From contig CP073750.1 of NCBI GenBank assembly GCA_024398135.1, positions 3,038,001-3,102,000 on the forward strand: a DNA stretch of 64,000 bases, in the 5' to 3' direction. Position numbers and translations under genes: made by a program. Every line of letters begins with the position of its first letter. The stretch's first letter is position 1. This document shows, one piece after another, positions 24,775 through 33,807 of this stretch. Source of the DNA: a bacterium SCSIO 12643 (GTDB taxonomy: Bacteria > Bacteroidota > Bacteroidia > Flavobacteriales_G > Salibacteraceae). The notes beneath the pieces are model-generated. The model was not told where the DNA came from and did no database searches. It worked only from the letters and a program-made list of their open reading frames with translations.

Positions 24775-27700
24775 TTAAATCAAACCCTGGAACATTGTCG
24801 CATATTCCTGATATAGTTGGTTGAACTCATCTTGTACTTCCTGACTTTGCGGGAAGGTTTGCGTCACCATCATAGTTCCCTGACCAATCATACCTAAAGA
24901 TTGACGAACTTTTTGTCCAAACTTCTTGATATCCTTATTGGTTTGATCAGCGTAATAGTCTAAGTATTGACGCTCATTTTCCACTAATAATCTTAAAATT
25001 TCCAGACCTTTTTCGTTGTTCCCTGCACGGAAGTAGTTCTCTGAGATAGGCAGGATACTACCGTTATAAGAGAAGTTGTCATGAACTGCAATCTCAACTA
25101 CACGATCTAATACTTCTAGTGCTTTTTCTTTTTTACCTTCCTGAATTAATGCTTCAGCTAAACGTACAAAAGTGAAACGGATATTGGTAATGAATCTTTG
25201 GTTGTTTTCGTCCATCCATAACTCAGGATTTTCGTAACCACCCCACTCAAACTGGTTCATTAAACGATCATACATTTTATTCGTATTTACGATACCGAAA
25301 TCTCTATAACCGGTAGACTTAGTTTTGATTGGAACGAATCTGTAAGCAAAACCTTCTTGTTGGAAATAGTCTGATAAACCATAGAAAGAATCTTTACCCA
25401 TTGTAATAGAGAAATAGATTGGTCTATCCCAATTGAAATTCGCTAACATATCTAAAACTACGAGATGATTTTTAAGAATGTAGTTACTATTGATATCCCA
25501 TTTAATTTCATCAACGATTTTATGCGCTTGATCTGCTGGAATATCACCGTTAGCTAAGATTTTTTCTTTATCCACTTTGATTTTGAACTTTCTTACCGGA
25601 ATAACGTTTACCGGTTTTCTTTGTCCTACATTAACCTTTTTAGAATCATCGGTAATGTATTTTACAATGTCTCTTACATTGTAGTATGCATTTTGATCCA
25701 ATCTTTTGTCTGGGTAAACGTGCATAAAATCACGCGTTCCCTGACGGTATTTATCCGTAGTCATTGAAATTGGAATTGGCTCTCCATCGTACGCTTTTCT
25801 AGCCATTTGTTCGATGTACCAATCTGTATTTAATAACATCAGGTTGACAACTCTCACATCCGTACGAACACCTTCAACTTCCTGAAGATACCATAACGGG
25901 AATGTGTCATTATCCCCATTGGTGAATAGGATGGCATTTTGATCACAAGACTCCAGATAATTACGTGCAATTTCTCTGGCAGTATATCTGTTGCTTCTAT
26001 CGTGATCATCCCAGTTTTGAGAAGCCATTAAGAAAGGTGCTGCTAATAAAGTAACTACTGTCAATCCACCAGCTAATGCCGGACCGGTCACTTTATCTTT
26101 TAAAGCAGTATAAATACCAATGACTGCGAGTCCTATCCATATGGCAAATGCATAAAAGGAACCCACAAAAGCGTAATCACGCTCACGTGGTTGGTACGGA
26201 TACATATTCAGGAATACTGCAATAGCGATTCCGGTAAACATGAATAGTAAGAATACGACTAAAGCATTGTTTTGATCGAATTTAGCCTGGAAGAATAAAC
26301 CTATCAAACCAAGAATGAATGGTAGGTAATAATAGAAGTTCATGGCTTTATTCTTACTTAAATCTTCGGGATAATTATCCAGATTACCTAAGTACATTTG
26401 ATCGATAGCCTTGATTCCAGACATCACGTTACCATGTGTTAAACTTCCGGCATCAATATGGTGACCTTGTAAATCATTTTGACGACCGATGTAGTTCCAG
26501 GCGAAATATCTACCCCACATCCACCATAATTGGTAGTTCACAAAATATGACATGTTCTCACCAAAAGTTGGTTTCTTGATGATTTCCGTTTTATTGTTTT
26601 GCGGATTTCTATATTTAATCGGTTTCCCTTTAAAGTTGCTCCATGTTTTGTATGCTGATTTGTGAGTTCCTTTGCTACTCCACATTCTTGGGAAAATCAT
26701 ATTGAACTCACTAGCATAATTAGGTAAGTCATCTTTACGGTCATCAGCAATTTCGTAACGACCAGTCTTTTTACTTGGATAGTATAATGGACTTCCATCT
26801 TTGTACATGTCTTTACCATTGTTTTTGTTGCTCAATGGAGAGTCAAAGAAATGTCCATATAATAACGGACTTGATCCATATTGTTCACGATTCAAATACG
26901 ATAGAAGGTTTACCATATTTTCAGGGTTGTTCTCATCAATCGGAGGATTGGCATTCGAACGAATAATGATGACTCCAAAAGTCATATAACCCAATAAAAG
27001 AACGGCAAAACTTAAAGTCAATGTGTTTGCTAAAACTTTATTGTTTTTCTGCGTGTAGTATAATGCATATGAAATACCTGCTGTGATTAATAAACCCAAT
27101 ACTGTTGCCCCGGTATTGAAAGGCATTCCTAATCCATTGGTAAATAAAAGCTCAAATTTTGCAGCGATGTTGATCACCTGAGGAATCAAAACCATCTGTA
27201 CAAAACCAAGGATACCAACTGAAGAAACCAACGCAATTAACATTCCCTTAGGAGTAGGAGAATACTTTTTGAAATAGTAAACAAAGATGATTGCCGGAAT
27301 TGCCAATAAGTTCAGTAAGTGAACCCCTATAGAAATACCAACAATAAACCAAATGAAAATGATCCAACGATTTGAATGCGGCTCATCCGCAACGCTTTCC
27401 CATTTTAGGATAGCCCAGAATACCAATGCGGTCATAAACGAAGACATGGCATATACTTCACCCTCAACTGCTGAGAACCAGAATGTATCGGAAAAAGTAA
27501 AGGCTAAACTTCCCAATAAAGAACTTCCTAATACTGCAATTTGACTTCCGGTACTTAATTTATCTTCTTTCACAAATTTCAATGCCAGATAAGTAATGGT
27601 CCAGAACAAGAACAAGATGGTTAATGCACTGGTTAAAGCTGACATCATGTTCACCATGTAAGCTACATTTTCAGGAGCAACGAACATGGAAAAAACTCTT

Positions 27701-27879
27701 GCCACCAATAAAAATGTTGGGGCACCAGGTGGGTGACCTACCTCAAGTTTATATGAAGTAGCAATATATTCACCGCAATCCCAAAAACTGGTAGTTGGTT
27801 CGATAGTAGAACCGTAAGTAAAGAAGGCTATAGCGAAAACAAGAAATCCGCCAATGTTGTTGAGTTTTTTAAAATCCAT
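24775..27879 (-). CDS. DUF2723 (TMEM260-like, GT117) polytopic membrane protein
   Basis: 1034 residues from ATG 27877-27879 (MDFKKLNNIGG); an upstream ATG at 27933 would add 18 residues that do not look conserved. The N-terminal half has about ten membrane helices and the conserved STIEPTTSFWDCGEYIATSY and EVGHPPGAPTF motifs with acidic residues in an extracytoplasmic loop, as in GT-C glycosyltransferases. The soluble C-terminal half has NGDNDTFPLWYLQE and ends in TPR-like helices. The family relative TMEM260 in animals is an O-mannosyltransferase, so a protein glycosylation role is plausible. Target and donor are unknown. Confidence 0.88.
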   Translation of the reverse strand: MDFKKLNNIGGFLVFAIAFFTYGSTIEPTTSFWDCGEYIATSYKLEVGHPPGAPTFLLVARVFSMFVAPENVAYMVNMMSALTSALTILFLFWTITYLALKFVKEDKLSTGSQIAVLGSSLLGSLAFTFSDTFWFSAVEGEVYAMSSFMTALVFWAILKWESVADEPHSNRWIIFIWFIVGISIGVHLLNLLAIPAIIFVYYFKKYSPTPKGMLIALVSSVGILGFVQMVLIPQVINIAAKFELLFTNGLGMPFNTGATVLGLLITAGISYALYYTQKNNKVLANTLTLSFAVLLLGYMTFGVIIIRSNANPPIDENNPENMVNLLSYLNREQYGSSPLLYGHFFDSPLSNKNNGKDMYKDGSPLYYPSKKTGRYEIADDRKDDLPNYASEFNMIFPRMWSSKGTHKSAYKTWSNFKGKPIKYRNPQNNKTEIIKKPTFGENMSYFVNYQLWWMWGRYFAWNYIGRQNDLQGHHIDAGSLTHGNVMSGIKAIDQMYLGNLDNYPEDLSKNKAMNFYYYLPFILGLIGLFFQAKFDQNNALVVFLLFMFTGIAIAVFLNMYPYQPRERDYAFVGSFYAFAIWIGLAVIGIYTALKDKVTGPALAGGLTVVTLLAAPFLMASQNWDDHDRSNRYTAREIARNYLESCDQNAILFTNGDNDTFPLWYLQEVEGVRTDVRVVNLMLLNTDWYIEQMARKAYDGEPIPISMTTDKYRQGTRDFMHVYPDKRLDQNAYYNVRDIVKYITDDSKKVNVGQRKPVNVIPVRKFKIKVDKEKILANGDIPADQAHKIVDEIKWDINSNYILKNHLVVLDMLANFNWDRPIYFSITMGKDSFYGLSDYFQQEGFAYRFVPIKTKSTGYRDFGIVNTNKMYDRLMNQFEWGGYENPELWMDENNQRFITNIRFTFVRLAEALIQEGKKEKALEVLDRVVEIAVHDNFSYNGSILPISENYFRAGNNEKGLEILRLLVENERQYLDYYADQTNKDIKKFGQKVRQSLGMIGQGTMMVTQTFPQSQEVQDEFNQLYQEYATMFQGLI

Positions 27880-28214
27880 GTAGCTTTTAATTGATATTTT
27901 TTGATTTGTGAACGAAACACAAATATGTCGCAATCTCGTTCAAAAAGCGGCTCAAAGTAAATCAAATTTTAATATTATTAGCAAATTTTAACGACCTAAT
28001 GGTTAATTTTTATTTACAATTTATTTTGAATTTAAATAGTTGTTATTTAGGGTTTTGTGAGTGTTTTGAGTGTGAGGTAGTGTTCGTTTTTATAGAATAT
28101 TTAAATTGAGAAAAGAATATTGAATCAAGATCAACATATATGTTGTCTTAAAACTATTTTTGTTGCACGAGCTTAAATGCCCGTTTTTATGATCAAAATG
28201 ATAATAGAGAGTTT
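27880..28214. other. Divergent intergenic region with palindromic operator at its right end
   Basis: 335 bp, strongly A/T-rich, with no credible ORF. The left end contains a CATATTTG sequence (minus strand) about 40 nt before the DUF2723 ATG, one base off TAnnTTTG. The right end holds the palindrome and -7 box described separately. No terminator or structured RNA seen. Confidence 0.6.
28132..28162 (+). promoter_or_regulatory. Palindrome CAACATATATGTTG and -7 box before the OMP-queE-porE-truA operon
   Basis: A perfect 14-bp palindrome (28132-28145) lies 9 bp before a perfect TAnnTTTG box, TATTTTTG (28155-28162). It covers the -22 to -35 zone, so binding there would block polymerase or replace the missing TTG. 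Confidence 0.5.
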
Positions 28215-28910
28215 ATGTTCAGATTAGGTTTTATACTATTATTTCTTACCGCGAATAGTGGTGTTATAGGGCAAACGTTAAGGTTTTCTCTACAAATGGG
28301 AGCTGCTGTGCCAGTTGGTGAGTTTGCAAAAAGTGATTACCATCCTGAAGACGGAGGTTTTGCTCAAACCGGAATAGATATTCGGTTTGTTGGGGAAAGT
28401 GTGAGAGAAAATAATTGGTTGTTAGGTGTTAACATGGGATATTCCATATTTGGACTGGATAAAGAAGCGGTTAAAAAATTAGTTTATCCATCAGATCCAT
28501 CGAAAATTCAAGTGGAAACGCAGTCATTTCAACATTTGAATTTGCAGGTGAGAGGAGGGTATAATTTTGATCTAAATGATGATCAAATTGATATTGTACC
28601 CTTTGTAGATGCAGGTTTAGGTGTTTTTAATTCAGCCTACTATTTGATTCAGGATCCTTTTGGAAATCAGTATGCCAGAACCGGAGACACCGGATTAGGA
28701 TTTTTAATTTCACCGGGAGTAGATGTATTGGTAAAAGTGAATTCTTTTGTAAGTGTAAAAGCTTATGGAACCTATCAATTTGCGAATTATACAGTTACAG
28801 ATGAATTTCGAACGATAACTCCTCCAACATCACAACAGTTATCGTCCAGAGATGTGGAATATGAATATAGAAATGTATCTATGGGTTTAGGTGCTGTTTT
28901 TGTCTTTTAA
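28215..28910 (+). CDS. Outer-membrane beta-barrel protein (porin-like, unassigned)
   Basis: 231 residues. Signal peptide about 1-19 ending GVIGQ, then amphipathic beta strands with aromatic ends (VRGGYNF, VDAGLGVFNSAYYLI, VSVKAYGTYQFANYTV) and a C-terminal strand NVSMGLGAVFVF ending in Phe, the outer-membrane insertion signature. It fits small 8-strand barrels of the OmpW/OMP_b-brl kind. Its ligand or role is not recognisable. First gene of a tight cluster with queE (5 bp gap), the porE-like gene and truA. Confidence 0.75.
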   Translation: MFRLGFILLFLTANSGVIGQTLRFSLQMGAAVPVGEFAKSDYHPEDGGFAQTGIDIRFVGESVRENNWLLGVNMGYSIFGLDKEAVKKLVYPSDPSKIQVETQSFQHLNLQVRGGYNFDLNDDQIDIVPFVDAGLGVFNSAYYLIQDPFGNQYARTGDTGLGFLISPGVDVLVKVNSFVSVKAYGTYQFANYTVTDEFRTITPPTSQQLSSRDVEYEYRNVSMGLGAVFVF

Positions 28911-28915
28911 AACGT

Positions 28916-29524
28916 ATGGGAGAAGGATATAAATTACCAGTGATGGAGGAATTTCTCTCTGTACAGGGAGAAGGTGCGAATGCAGGGTCAGTGGCCTGGT
29001 TTATCCGTTTGGCGGGATGTGATGTCGGTTGTTCGTGGTGTGATGTAAAAGAGAGTTGGAATGAAGAAGATCATCCTGTTTATGAGGTTGACATGCTCGT
29101 GGATCATGCAGTAGAATCTGGGGCTAAAAATGTTGTGGTTACAGGAGGAGAACCTACCTTACATAATCTATTCCCATTAACAAAAGCATTAAAAGAAAAA
29201 GGTCTGACCACCTGGATTGAAACTTCAGGAACCAATGTGATATCAGGAGATTGGGATTGGATCTGTTTATCACCGAAAAAGTTTAAAGCCCCATTGGATG
29301 AAGCTTTGAAAATGGCACATGAATTGAAAGTAATTGTGCTGAACAAGACAGATTTGACATGGGCTGAAGGAATGACACCCAGGTTAAATTCTGATTGTTT
29401 GTTATATCTACAACCAGAATGGGAAAAAAGAAATAAATCATCAGAATTAATAATTGAATACGTAAAAAAACATCCAGAATGGCGCGTTTCTATTCAAACA
29501 CACAAGTATTTAGATATTCCTTAA
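28916..29524 (+). CDS. queE: 7-carboxy-7-deazaguanine synthase
   Basis: 202 residues, small radical-SAM enzyme that rearranges 6-carboxy-tetrahydropterin to 7-carboxy-7-deazaguanine in queuosine synthesis. The CX3CX2C cluster (Cys35, Cys39, Cys42 in AGCDVGCSWC) replaces the usual CX3CX2C spacing neighbours of larger radical-SAM proteins and matches QueE. EEFLSVQGEGANAG, the SAM-contact TGGEPTLH, and WIETSGTN are also typical. Its last 46 bp overlap, in another frame, the start of the porE-like gene. No other queuosine gene is in the window. Confidence 0.93.
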   Translation: MGEGYKLPVMEEFLSVQGEGANAGSVAWFIRLAGCDVGCSWCDVKESWNEEDHPVYEVDMLVDHAVESGAKNVVVTGGEPTLHNLFPLTKALKEKGLTTWIETSGTNVISGDWDWICLSPKKFKAPLDEALKMAHELKVIVLNKTDLTWAEGMTPRLNSDCLLYLQPEWEKRNKSSELIIEYVKKHPEWRVSIQTHKYLDIP

Positions 29525-31452
29525 ATTGGTTGATTTTTGTTGTCGCCCTCTTTAGTTCTTCAACAGTTTGGGCACAAACTCCTGAATTACATACAAAGAG
29601 TAAAAAGGCGGAAAAGGCATATGAAGAAGCCAAGAGGAATTATAACTTACTCTATTTTAATGAGGCATTGAGTCTTTTGGATGAAGCCATTCAAGCAGAT
29701 GAAAATTTCATTGAAGCACATTTGCTTAAAGGACAGATTTATTTTGATGATAGAGCGTATGCGGATGCGGTGATGCATTTTGGCAAAGCTTTAGAGTTGG
29801 ATGTCAACATAGATATCCCGTCCATATTTATGATGCTTGCTGAGGCAGAAATGAAAGAGGGGATGATTATGGAAGCGATTAATCATCTGGAAACGTATAA
29901 AGATTTACCTGAGGTATCAGATTATTCTAAAAAGAAAGCGGAGGAATTGATTGAACTCGGTTTTTTTAGAAAACGCATGATGGAAAATCCGGTTCCTTAT
30001 AATCCAATTAACTTGGGACCAAACATCAATACCGAGTGGGTAGAGCACTCTCCAACTTTAACTGTAGATGAGCAAACATTGTACTTCACCAGAAAGATGT
30101 CGATGGGCAATGTGGGAGGAAGAGAAATCTGGAATGAAGATTTATTTGTGAGTCATAAAGACGCAGAAGGAAACTGGCAGAAAGCAAAGGCTTTAGGTCC
30201 GGAGATTAATACTTCGTCAAACGAAGGTGCCTCGGCCATTTCACCTGATGGGAATTATTTGTTTTTTACTTCATGTGAGCGCAGAAATGGACAAGGAGGA
30301 TGTGATCTATATATTGCGAGAAAGAGTGGAGAAAAATGGGTGAAAGCGCGTAATCTTGGAGCAGTTATAAATACCCGGAGTTGGGAATCTCAGCCGTCAT
30401 TTGCACCGGATGGACGAACTTTATATTTCGTAAAGAAAGTAGGTCCAAGAGGACGCTCACATAAAGATATTTATGTGTCCAAAATTCAGGATAATGGACA
30501 ATGGACAAAACCGGTGAAACTATCTATCAATACTCCGGGAAATGAAGAATCTCCATTTGCACACCCGGATGGTGAAACATTTTATTTTACTTCAGATGGA
30601 TACCCTGGATTAGGAGGAAGAGACCTCTTTATGGTAAAGATTGATTCAACAGGAGAATTTGGTGAACCTGTGAATTTAGGCTATCCGATTAATTCTCCTA
30701 AAGATGAGGTGAGTTTGATTGTATCCGCAAATGGACGTCACGCGTATTTTGCATCAGGAATGAAAGGTGGTTATGGTAGCTGGGATTTGTACAAGTTTGA
30801 TTTACCCGAGCAGATTAGGCCTGTTCCGGTGAATTATACTAAGGGTATGGTTTATAATTCACAAACGAAAGAACCAGTAGGAGCTAAGTTTGAAATCATT
30901 GATTTGGAGACTGGAAATATTGTAGTAGAAAGTTTTTCGGATAAAAAGACCGGGCAATTTTTGGTGACTATTCCAACAGGAAGAGAATATGCTGTGAATG
31001 TTTCAGCAACAGGATTTTTGTTTTATTCTGGAAATTATAATTTGAAAGCAGGAGACGATACATCAAAAGTGTCTTTTGATGTGCCTTTAAGCCCAATTCA
31101 GGAAGGAGTAGCTGTAGTATTAAACAATGTGTTTTATGAATTCAATAGCTATGAGTTAAAAGATATATCTAAATTGGAATTGGATAAATTGGTAGCGTTA
31201 TTGAATAAGAACACTGAGATTCAAATTGAGATTGGAGGACATACGGACAACAAAGGAACTAAAGAATACAATCAGAAATTATCTGAAAATAGAGCTAAAT
31301 CAGTTTACGATTATTTGATTGAAAAAGGGATTTCTGCTTCCCGTTTGAGTTACAAGGGATATAATTTCTCTGAGCCTATCGCAAGTAATGATACAGAAGA
31401 GGGTAGAGCGAAGAACAGACGCACGGAGTTTAAAATTACCAAAGTAGAATAA
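29479..31452 (+). CDS. PorE-like outer-membrane protein: TPR, PD40 propeller, carboxypeptidase-regulatory-like and OmpA domains
   Basis: 657 residues. Domains in order: signal segment (hydrophobic core NWLIFVVALFSSSTVWAQ), TPRs (about 40-150), a PD40/WD40-like propeller (about 180-450; ISPDGNYLFFTS, FAPDGRTLYFVK, AHPDGETFYFTSDG), a carboxypeptidase-regulatory-like domain (about 455-540), and OmpA-like peptidoglycan-binding domain (about 550-657; GGHTDNKGTKEYNQKLSENRA). This order matches PorE of Porphyromonas gingivalis, a T9SS component; paralogs of other function exist in the phylum, so no symbol is given. The ATG start overlaps queE by 46 bp; a TTG at 29530 would avoid overlap but leave a signal peptide with no basic residue. 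No lipobox seen. Confidence 0.85.
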   Translation: MARFYSNTQVFRYSLNWLIFVVALFSSSTVWAQTPELHTKSKKAEKAYEEAKRNYNLLYFNEALSLLDEAIQADENFIEAHLLKGQIYFDDRAYADAVMHFGKALELDVNIDIPSIFMMLAEAEMKEGMIMEAINHLETYKDLPEVSDYSKKKAEELIELGFFRKRMMENPVPYNPINLGPNINTEWVEHSPTLTVDEQTLYFTRKMSMGNVGGREIWNEDLFVSHKDAEGNWQKAKALGPEINTSSNEGASAISPDGNYLFFTSCERRNGQGGCDLYIARKSGEKWVKARNLGAVINTRSWESQPSFAPDGRTLYFVKKVGPRGRSHKDIYVSKIQDNGQWTKPVKLSINTPGNEESPFAHPDGETFYFTSDGYPGLGGRDLFMVKIDSTGEFGEPVNLGYPINSPKDEVSLIVSANGRHAYFASGMKGGYGSWDLYKFDLPEQIRPVPVNYTKGMVYNSQTKEPVGAKFEIIDLETGNIVVESFSDKKTGQFLVTIPTGREYAVNVSATGFLFYSGNYNLKAGDDTSKVSFDVPLSPIQEGVAVVLNNVFYEFNSYELKDISKLELDKLVALLNKNTEIQIEIGGHTDNKGTKEYNQKLSENRAKSVYDYLIEKGISASRLSYKGYNFSEPIASNDTEEGRAKNRRTEFKITKVE

Positions 31453-32195
31453 TGTTGCGGTATTTTATAAAGCTTTCTTATAAAGGGACCCCATTTAATG
31501 GGTGGCAAATCCAGCCGAATGCTTCTACTGTTCAGGGAGAAATTGAAGATGCTCTAAGTAAAATTCTAAGAACTCAAGTTGGAATTACCGGATGTGGTAG
31601 AACAGATTCCGGGGTACATGCCAGTGAGTTTTTCGCGCATTTTGATGCTGAGAATCCCATTGATAAAGCTCAGGTGCAATTTAAATTAAATTGTATTCTG
31701 CCAAGAGAAATAGCTATTCATGATATTTATGAAGTACCTTTAGAATTACATGCACGATTTTCTGCGGTTTCAAGAACGTATCATTATTACATCAATCAGG
31801 AGAAAAGTGCATTCAGGTTTCAAGAATCCTGGTTTATGCATTCCCGATTGAATATTGAAGAAATGAATAAAGCTTGTGAGGTTTTGTTGGGGAGACATGA
31901 TTTTACAAGTTTTTCAAAATTGCATACCCAGACGAAGACAAACTTCTGTACTATAACTGAAGCTTTTTGGGAAAAAGAAGGAAACGGGTTGAAATTTACG
32001 GTGACCGCAGATCGATTTTTACATAATATGGTTCGTGCGATTGTCGGAACCACAGTTGAAGTAGGGAAAGGCAAACTAAATGTAGAAGGATTTAAAAATG
32101 TAATCGAAGCACAAAACCGTCAAAAAGCTGGTGCTTCCGTTCCTGCTGAAGGACTGTTTTTAGCGCGTATTATTTATCCGGAAATAAAAGCATAA
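31452..32195 (+). CDS. truA: tRNA pseudouridine(38-40) synthase
   Basis: 247 residues, normal for TruA, which modifies U38-U40 in the anticodon arm. The catalytic Asp52 lies in CGRTDSGVHA; LSYKGTPFNGWQIQPN at the start and DRFLHNMVRAIVGT late are signature blocks. It overlaps the preceding stop by one base (TAATG), showing translational coupling. queE acts at position 34 of tRNA precursors, so two of the four cluster genes affect the anticodon loop. Confidence 0.95.
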   Translation: MLRYFIKLSYKGTPFNGWQIQPNASTVQGEIEDALSKILRTQVGITGCGRTDSGVHASEFFAHFDAENPIDKAQVQFKLNCILPREIAIHDIYEVPLELHARFSAVSRTYHYYINQEKSAFRFQESWFMHSRLNIEEMNKACEVLLGRHDFTSFSKLHTQTKTNFCTITEAFWEKEGNGLKFTVTADRFLHNMVRAIVGTTVEVGKGKLNVEGFKNVIEAQNRQKAGASVPAEGLFLARIIYPEIKA

Positions 32196-32232
32196 AAAAA
32201 GACTCCGTTTACCAGTAGTAAAACGAAGTCTT
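32194..32232 (-). terminator. Intrinsic terminator of the T9SS cargo gene at 32252
   Basis: Arms AAAGACTCCGTTTAC and GTAAAACGAAGTCTT (imperfect) with a seven-U tract on the minus strand; it lies directly at the truA stop codon. Confidence 0.75.
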
Positions 32233-32251
32233 CGCTCTCAAACGTATATCT

Positions 32252-33544
32252 TTATTCTTTTACAATTTTTCTGTAAAAAGTTCTATTTTCAGTTTCTATG
32301 TGAATGACGTATACTCCACTAGAAAGGTGGCTTAGGTCAATAGATTTGATGTTGTTCGGAATTAGAATTAATTGTTCCCCGGTTAATGTATACACCCTGA
32401 TTTTATGGGCTTTAAGTTGATTTGTTTCCAAGTATAAAGTCTGGGCTACTGGATTTGGGTATAGTTTAATGTCCGGATTTTCAGAGGTCTCATTGACCCC
32501 ATTAATAATGATATTGATGCAATTTGTAGTGTCCGTAGCACAATCGCTGGTCAAAGCACAAGCATAGCTTCCGGTTTGAGTAACAGTATATACTTGTGAT
32601 GTAGCTCCGTTTATTGGAATATTTCCATTGGAACAATCAATCCATTGATAGGATGCCACGGTGTCCATTGCATGAAGGTCATTATTGCTTACGGCAATTC
32701 CGTTGTTAATGTTATTTAAGCAATTAATTTGTTGGCAAGATGAGGTGTCTATGGCACAACCATTTGTAATAATACAAGCATACGAACCATTGACTGTAGC
32801 CGTGTAACTTTGAAAAGTAGCTCCATCTATAATACTGTTGTTACTACAATCTATCCATTGGTAATTCGCGTTCGACTGATTTGAGGTTAAAGTAGCATCT
32901 ACAACTTGTATCGAGGTATCGTTGACCACATTACATGGTCCGCTTTTAAGCATAAACATTAAATCAAATACCGTAGAACCTTGAGAAGTGGCGCTATGCC
33001 AGGTAGTAATTCCCGTTCCAAATAAGTCACAGGGATCACGGATATACCATTCGTTGCCAATTGGAGTAGAACCAAATGCACCTTGAAACCATTGACCTCC
33101 TGGAGGAAGTCCATTATTAAAAGGCATAATCGCATCTACTGTAAGCCAATAGGTGCCAGCTGTTAGATGGACGGTATTGTCCAAAGCTACTTCCAAATAA
33201 TTATCCGTATTGGATGAATCCAATACCACGGTGTCTGCGTGAATGGAGTTCCCTGGTACTCCTGAATTATCATTGAAAAATGTAACAATTACCGTATCAA
33301 AATAACTACCAATACCTGTACTAAAGGTACCGTATGTAAAAACTGAATCAATATCCCAGGTACTTCCAGCAGGAACCGTAAAATCATCAGCAGTTTCAAT
33401 GGTGCAATAGCCAAAGTCAGGAAAGTACTGAGCAGGTCTTCCGCCCTGGTCAACATAACCCGTAATCTGATCTACGTATACCTGAGATTTGGTTGAGGTA
33501 AGCAAAAGAAAAAGGGAAATAAATAAGAGCGTATAGTTTTTCAT
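32252..33544 (-). CDS. Secreted protein with Ig-like repeats and T9SS sorting domain
   Basis: 430 residues. Signal peptide 1-20, an N-terminal domain of unknown fold (about 21-210) with many Thr/Asp, then two similar Ig/PKD-like units each containing YQWIDCS and GSYAC (Cys-paired), and a C-terminal sorting domain beginning IKLYPNPVAQTLYLE and ending YRKIVKE. The sorting domain marks export by the T9SS and cell-surface attachment or release. No enzymatic residues recognised; an adhesin or surface-coat role is possible. Confidence 0.82.
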   Translation of the reverse strand: MKNYTLLFISLFLLLTSTKSQVYVDQITGYVDQGGRPAQYFPDFGYCTIETADDFTVPAGSTWDIDSVFTYGTFSTGIGSYFDTVIVTFFNDNSGVPGNSIHADTVVLDSSNTDNYLEVALDNTVHLTAGTYWLTVDAIMPFNNGLPPGGQWFQGAFGSTPIGNEWYIRDPCDLFGTGITTWHSATSQGSTVFDLMFMLKSGPCNVVNDTSIQVVDATLTSNQSNANYQWIDCSNNSIIDGATFQSYTATVNGSYACIITNGCAIDTSSCQQINCLNNINNGIAVSNNDLHAMDTVASYQWIDCSNGNIPINGATSQVYTVTQTGSYACALTSDCATDTTNCINIIINGVNETSENPDIKLYPNPVAQTLYLETNQLKAHKIRVYTLTGEQLILIPNNIKSIDLSHLSSGVYVIHIETENRTFYRKIVKE

Positions 33545-33756
33545 GGTGTAGATTTATTAGTGAAATTTAGTTGTCAGCTAAGTTAAAAGAAAAAACTTAT
33601 ATTTCTAAATTTCTGTGAATCAAATGAATGACGTGATTGAGGTCAAAAAGGTTGCATCAGGTATTTTGATTTGGTTTGTTTAACGGGGTATAATTCAGCG
33701 ACATTAAAGCGTTTATAAAAGGTATTTTCAAAATGATAAAATCAAATGCTAGTAAA

Positions 33757-33790
33757 CAAAAAAAGCGCTTCAAACTGAAGCGCTTTTTTT
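33757..33790. terminator. Intrinsic terminator of rho
   Basis: AAAAAAAGCGCTTCA / TGAAGCGCTTTTTTT with loop AAC; strong in both directions, 17 bp past the rho stop codon on the minus strand. Confidence 0.93.
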
Positions 33791-33807
33791 AAATTTTTAG
33801 GCTAGAA

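Noticed and set aside
33644-33662. TGACGTGATTGAGGTCA near the T9SS cargo promoter as a regulator site
   Set aside because: The arms are imperfect, it is not at a fixed distance from a TAnnTTTG box, and similar near-palindromes are expected by chance in this much DNA.
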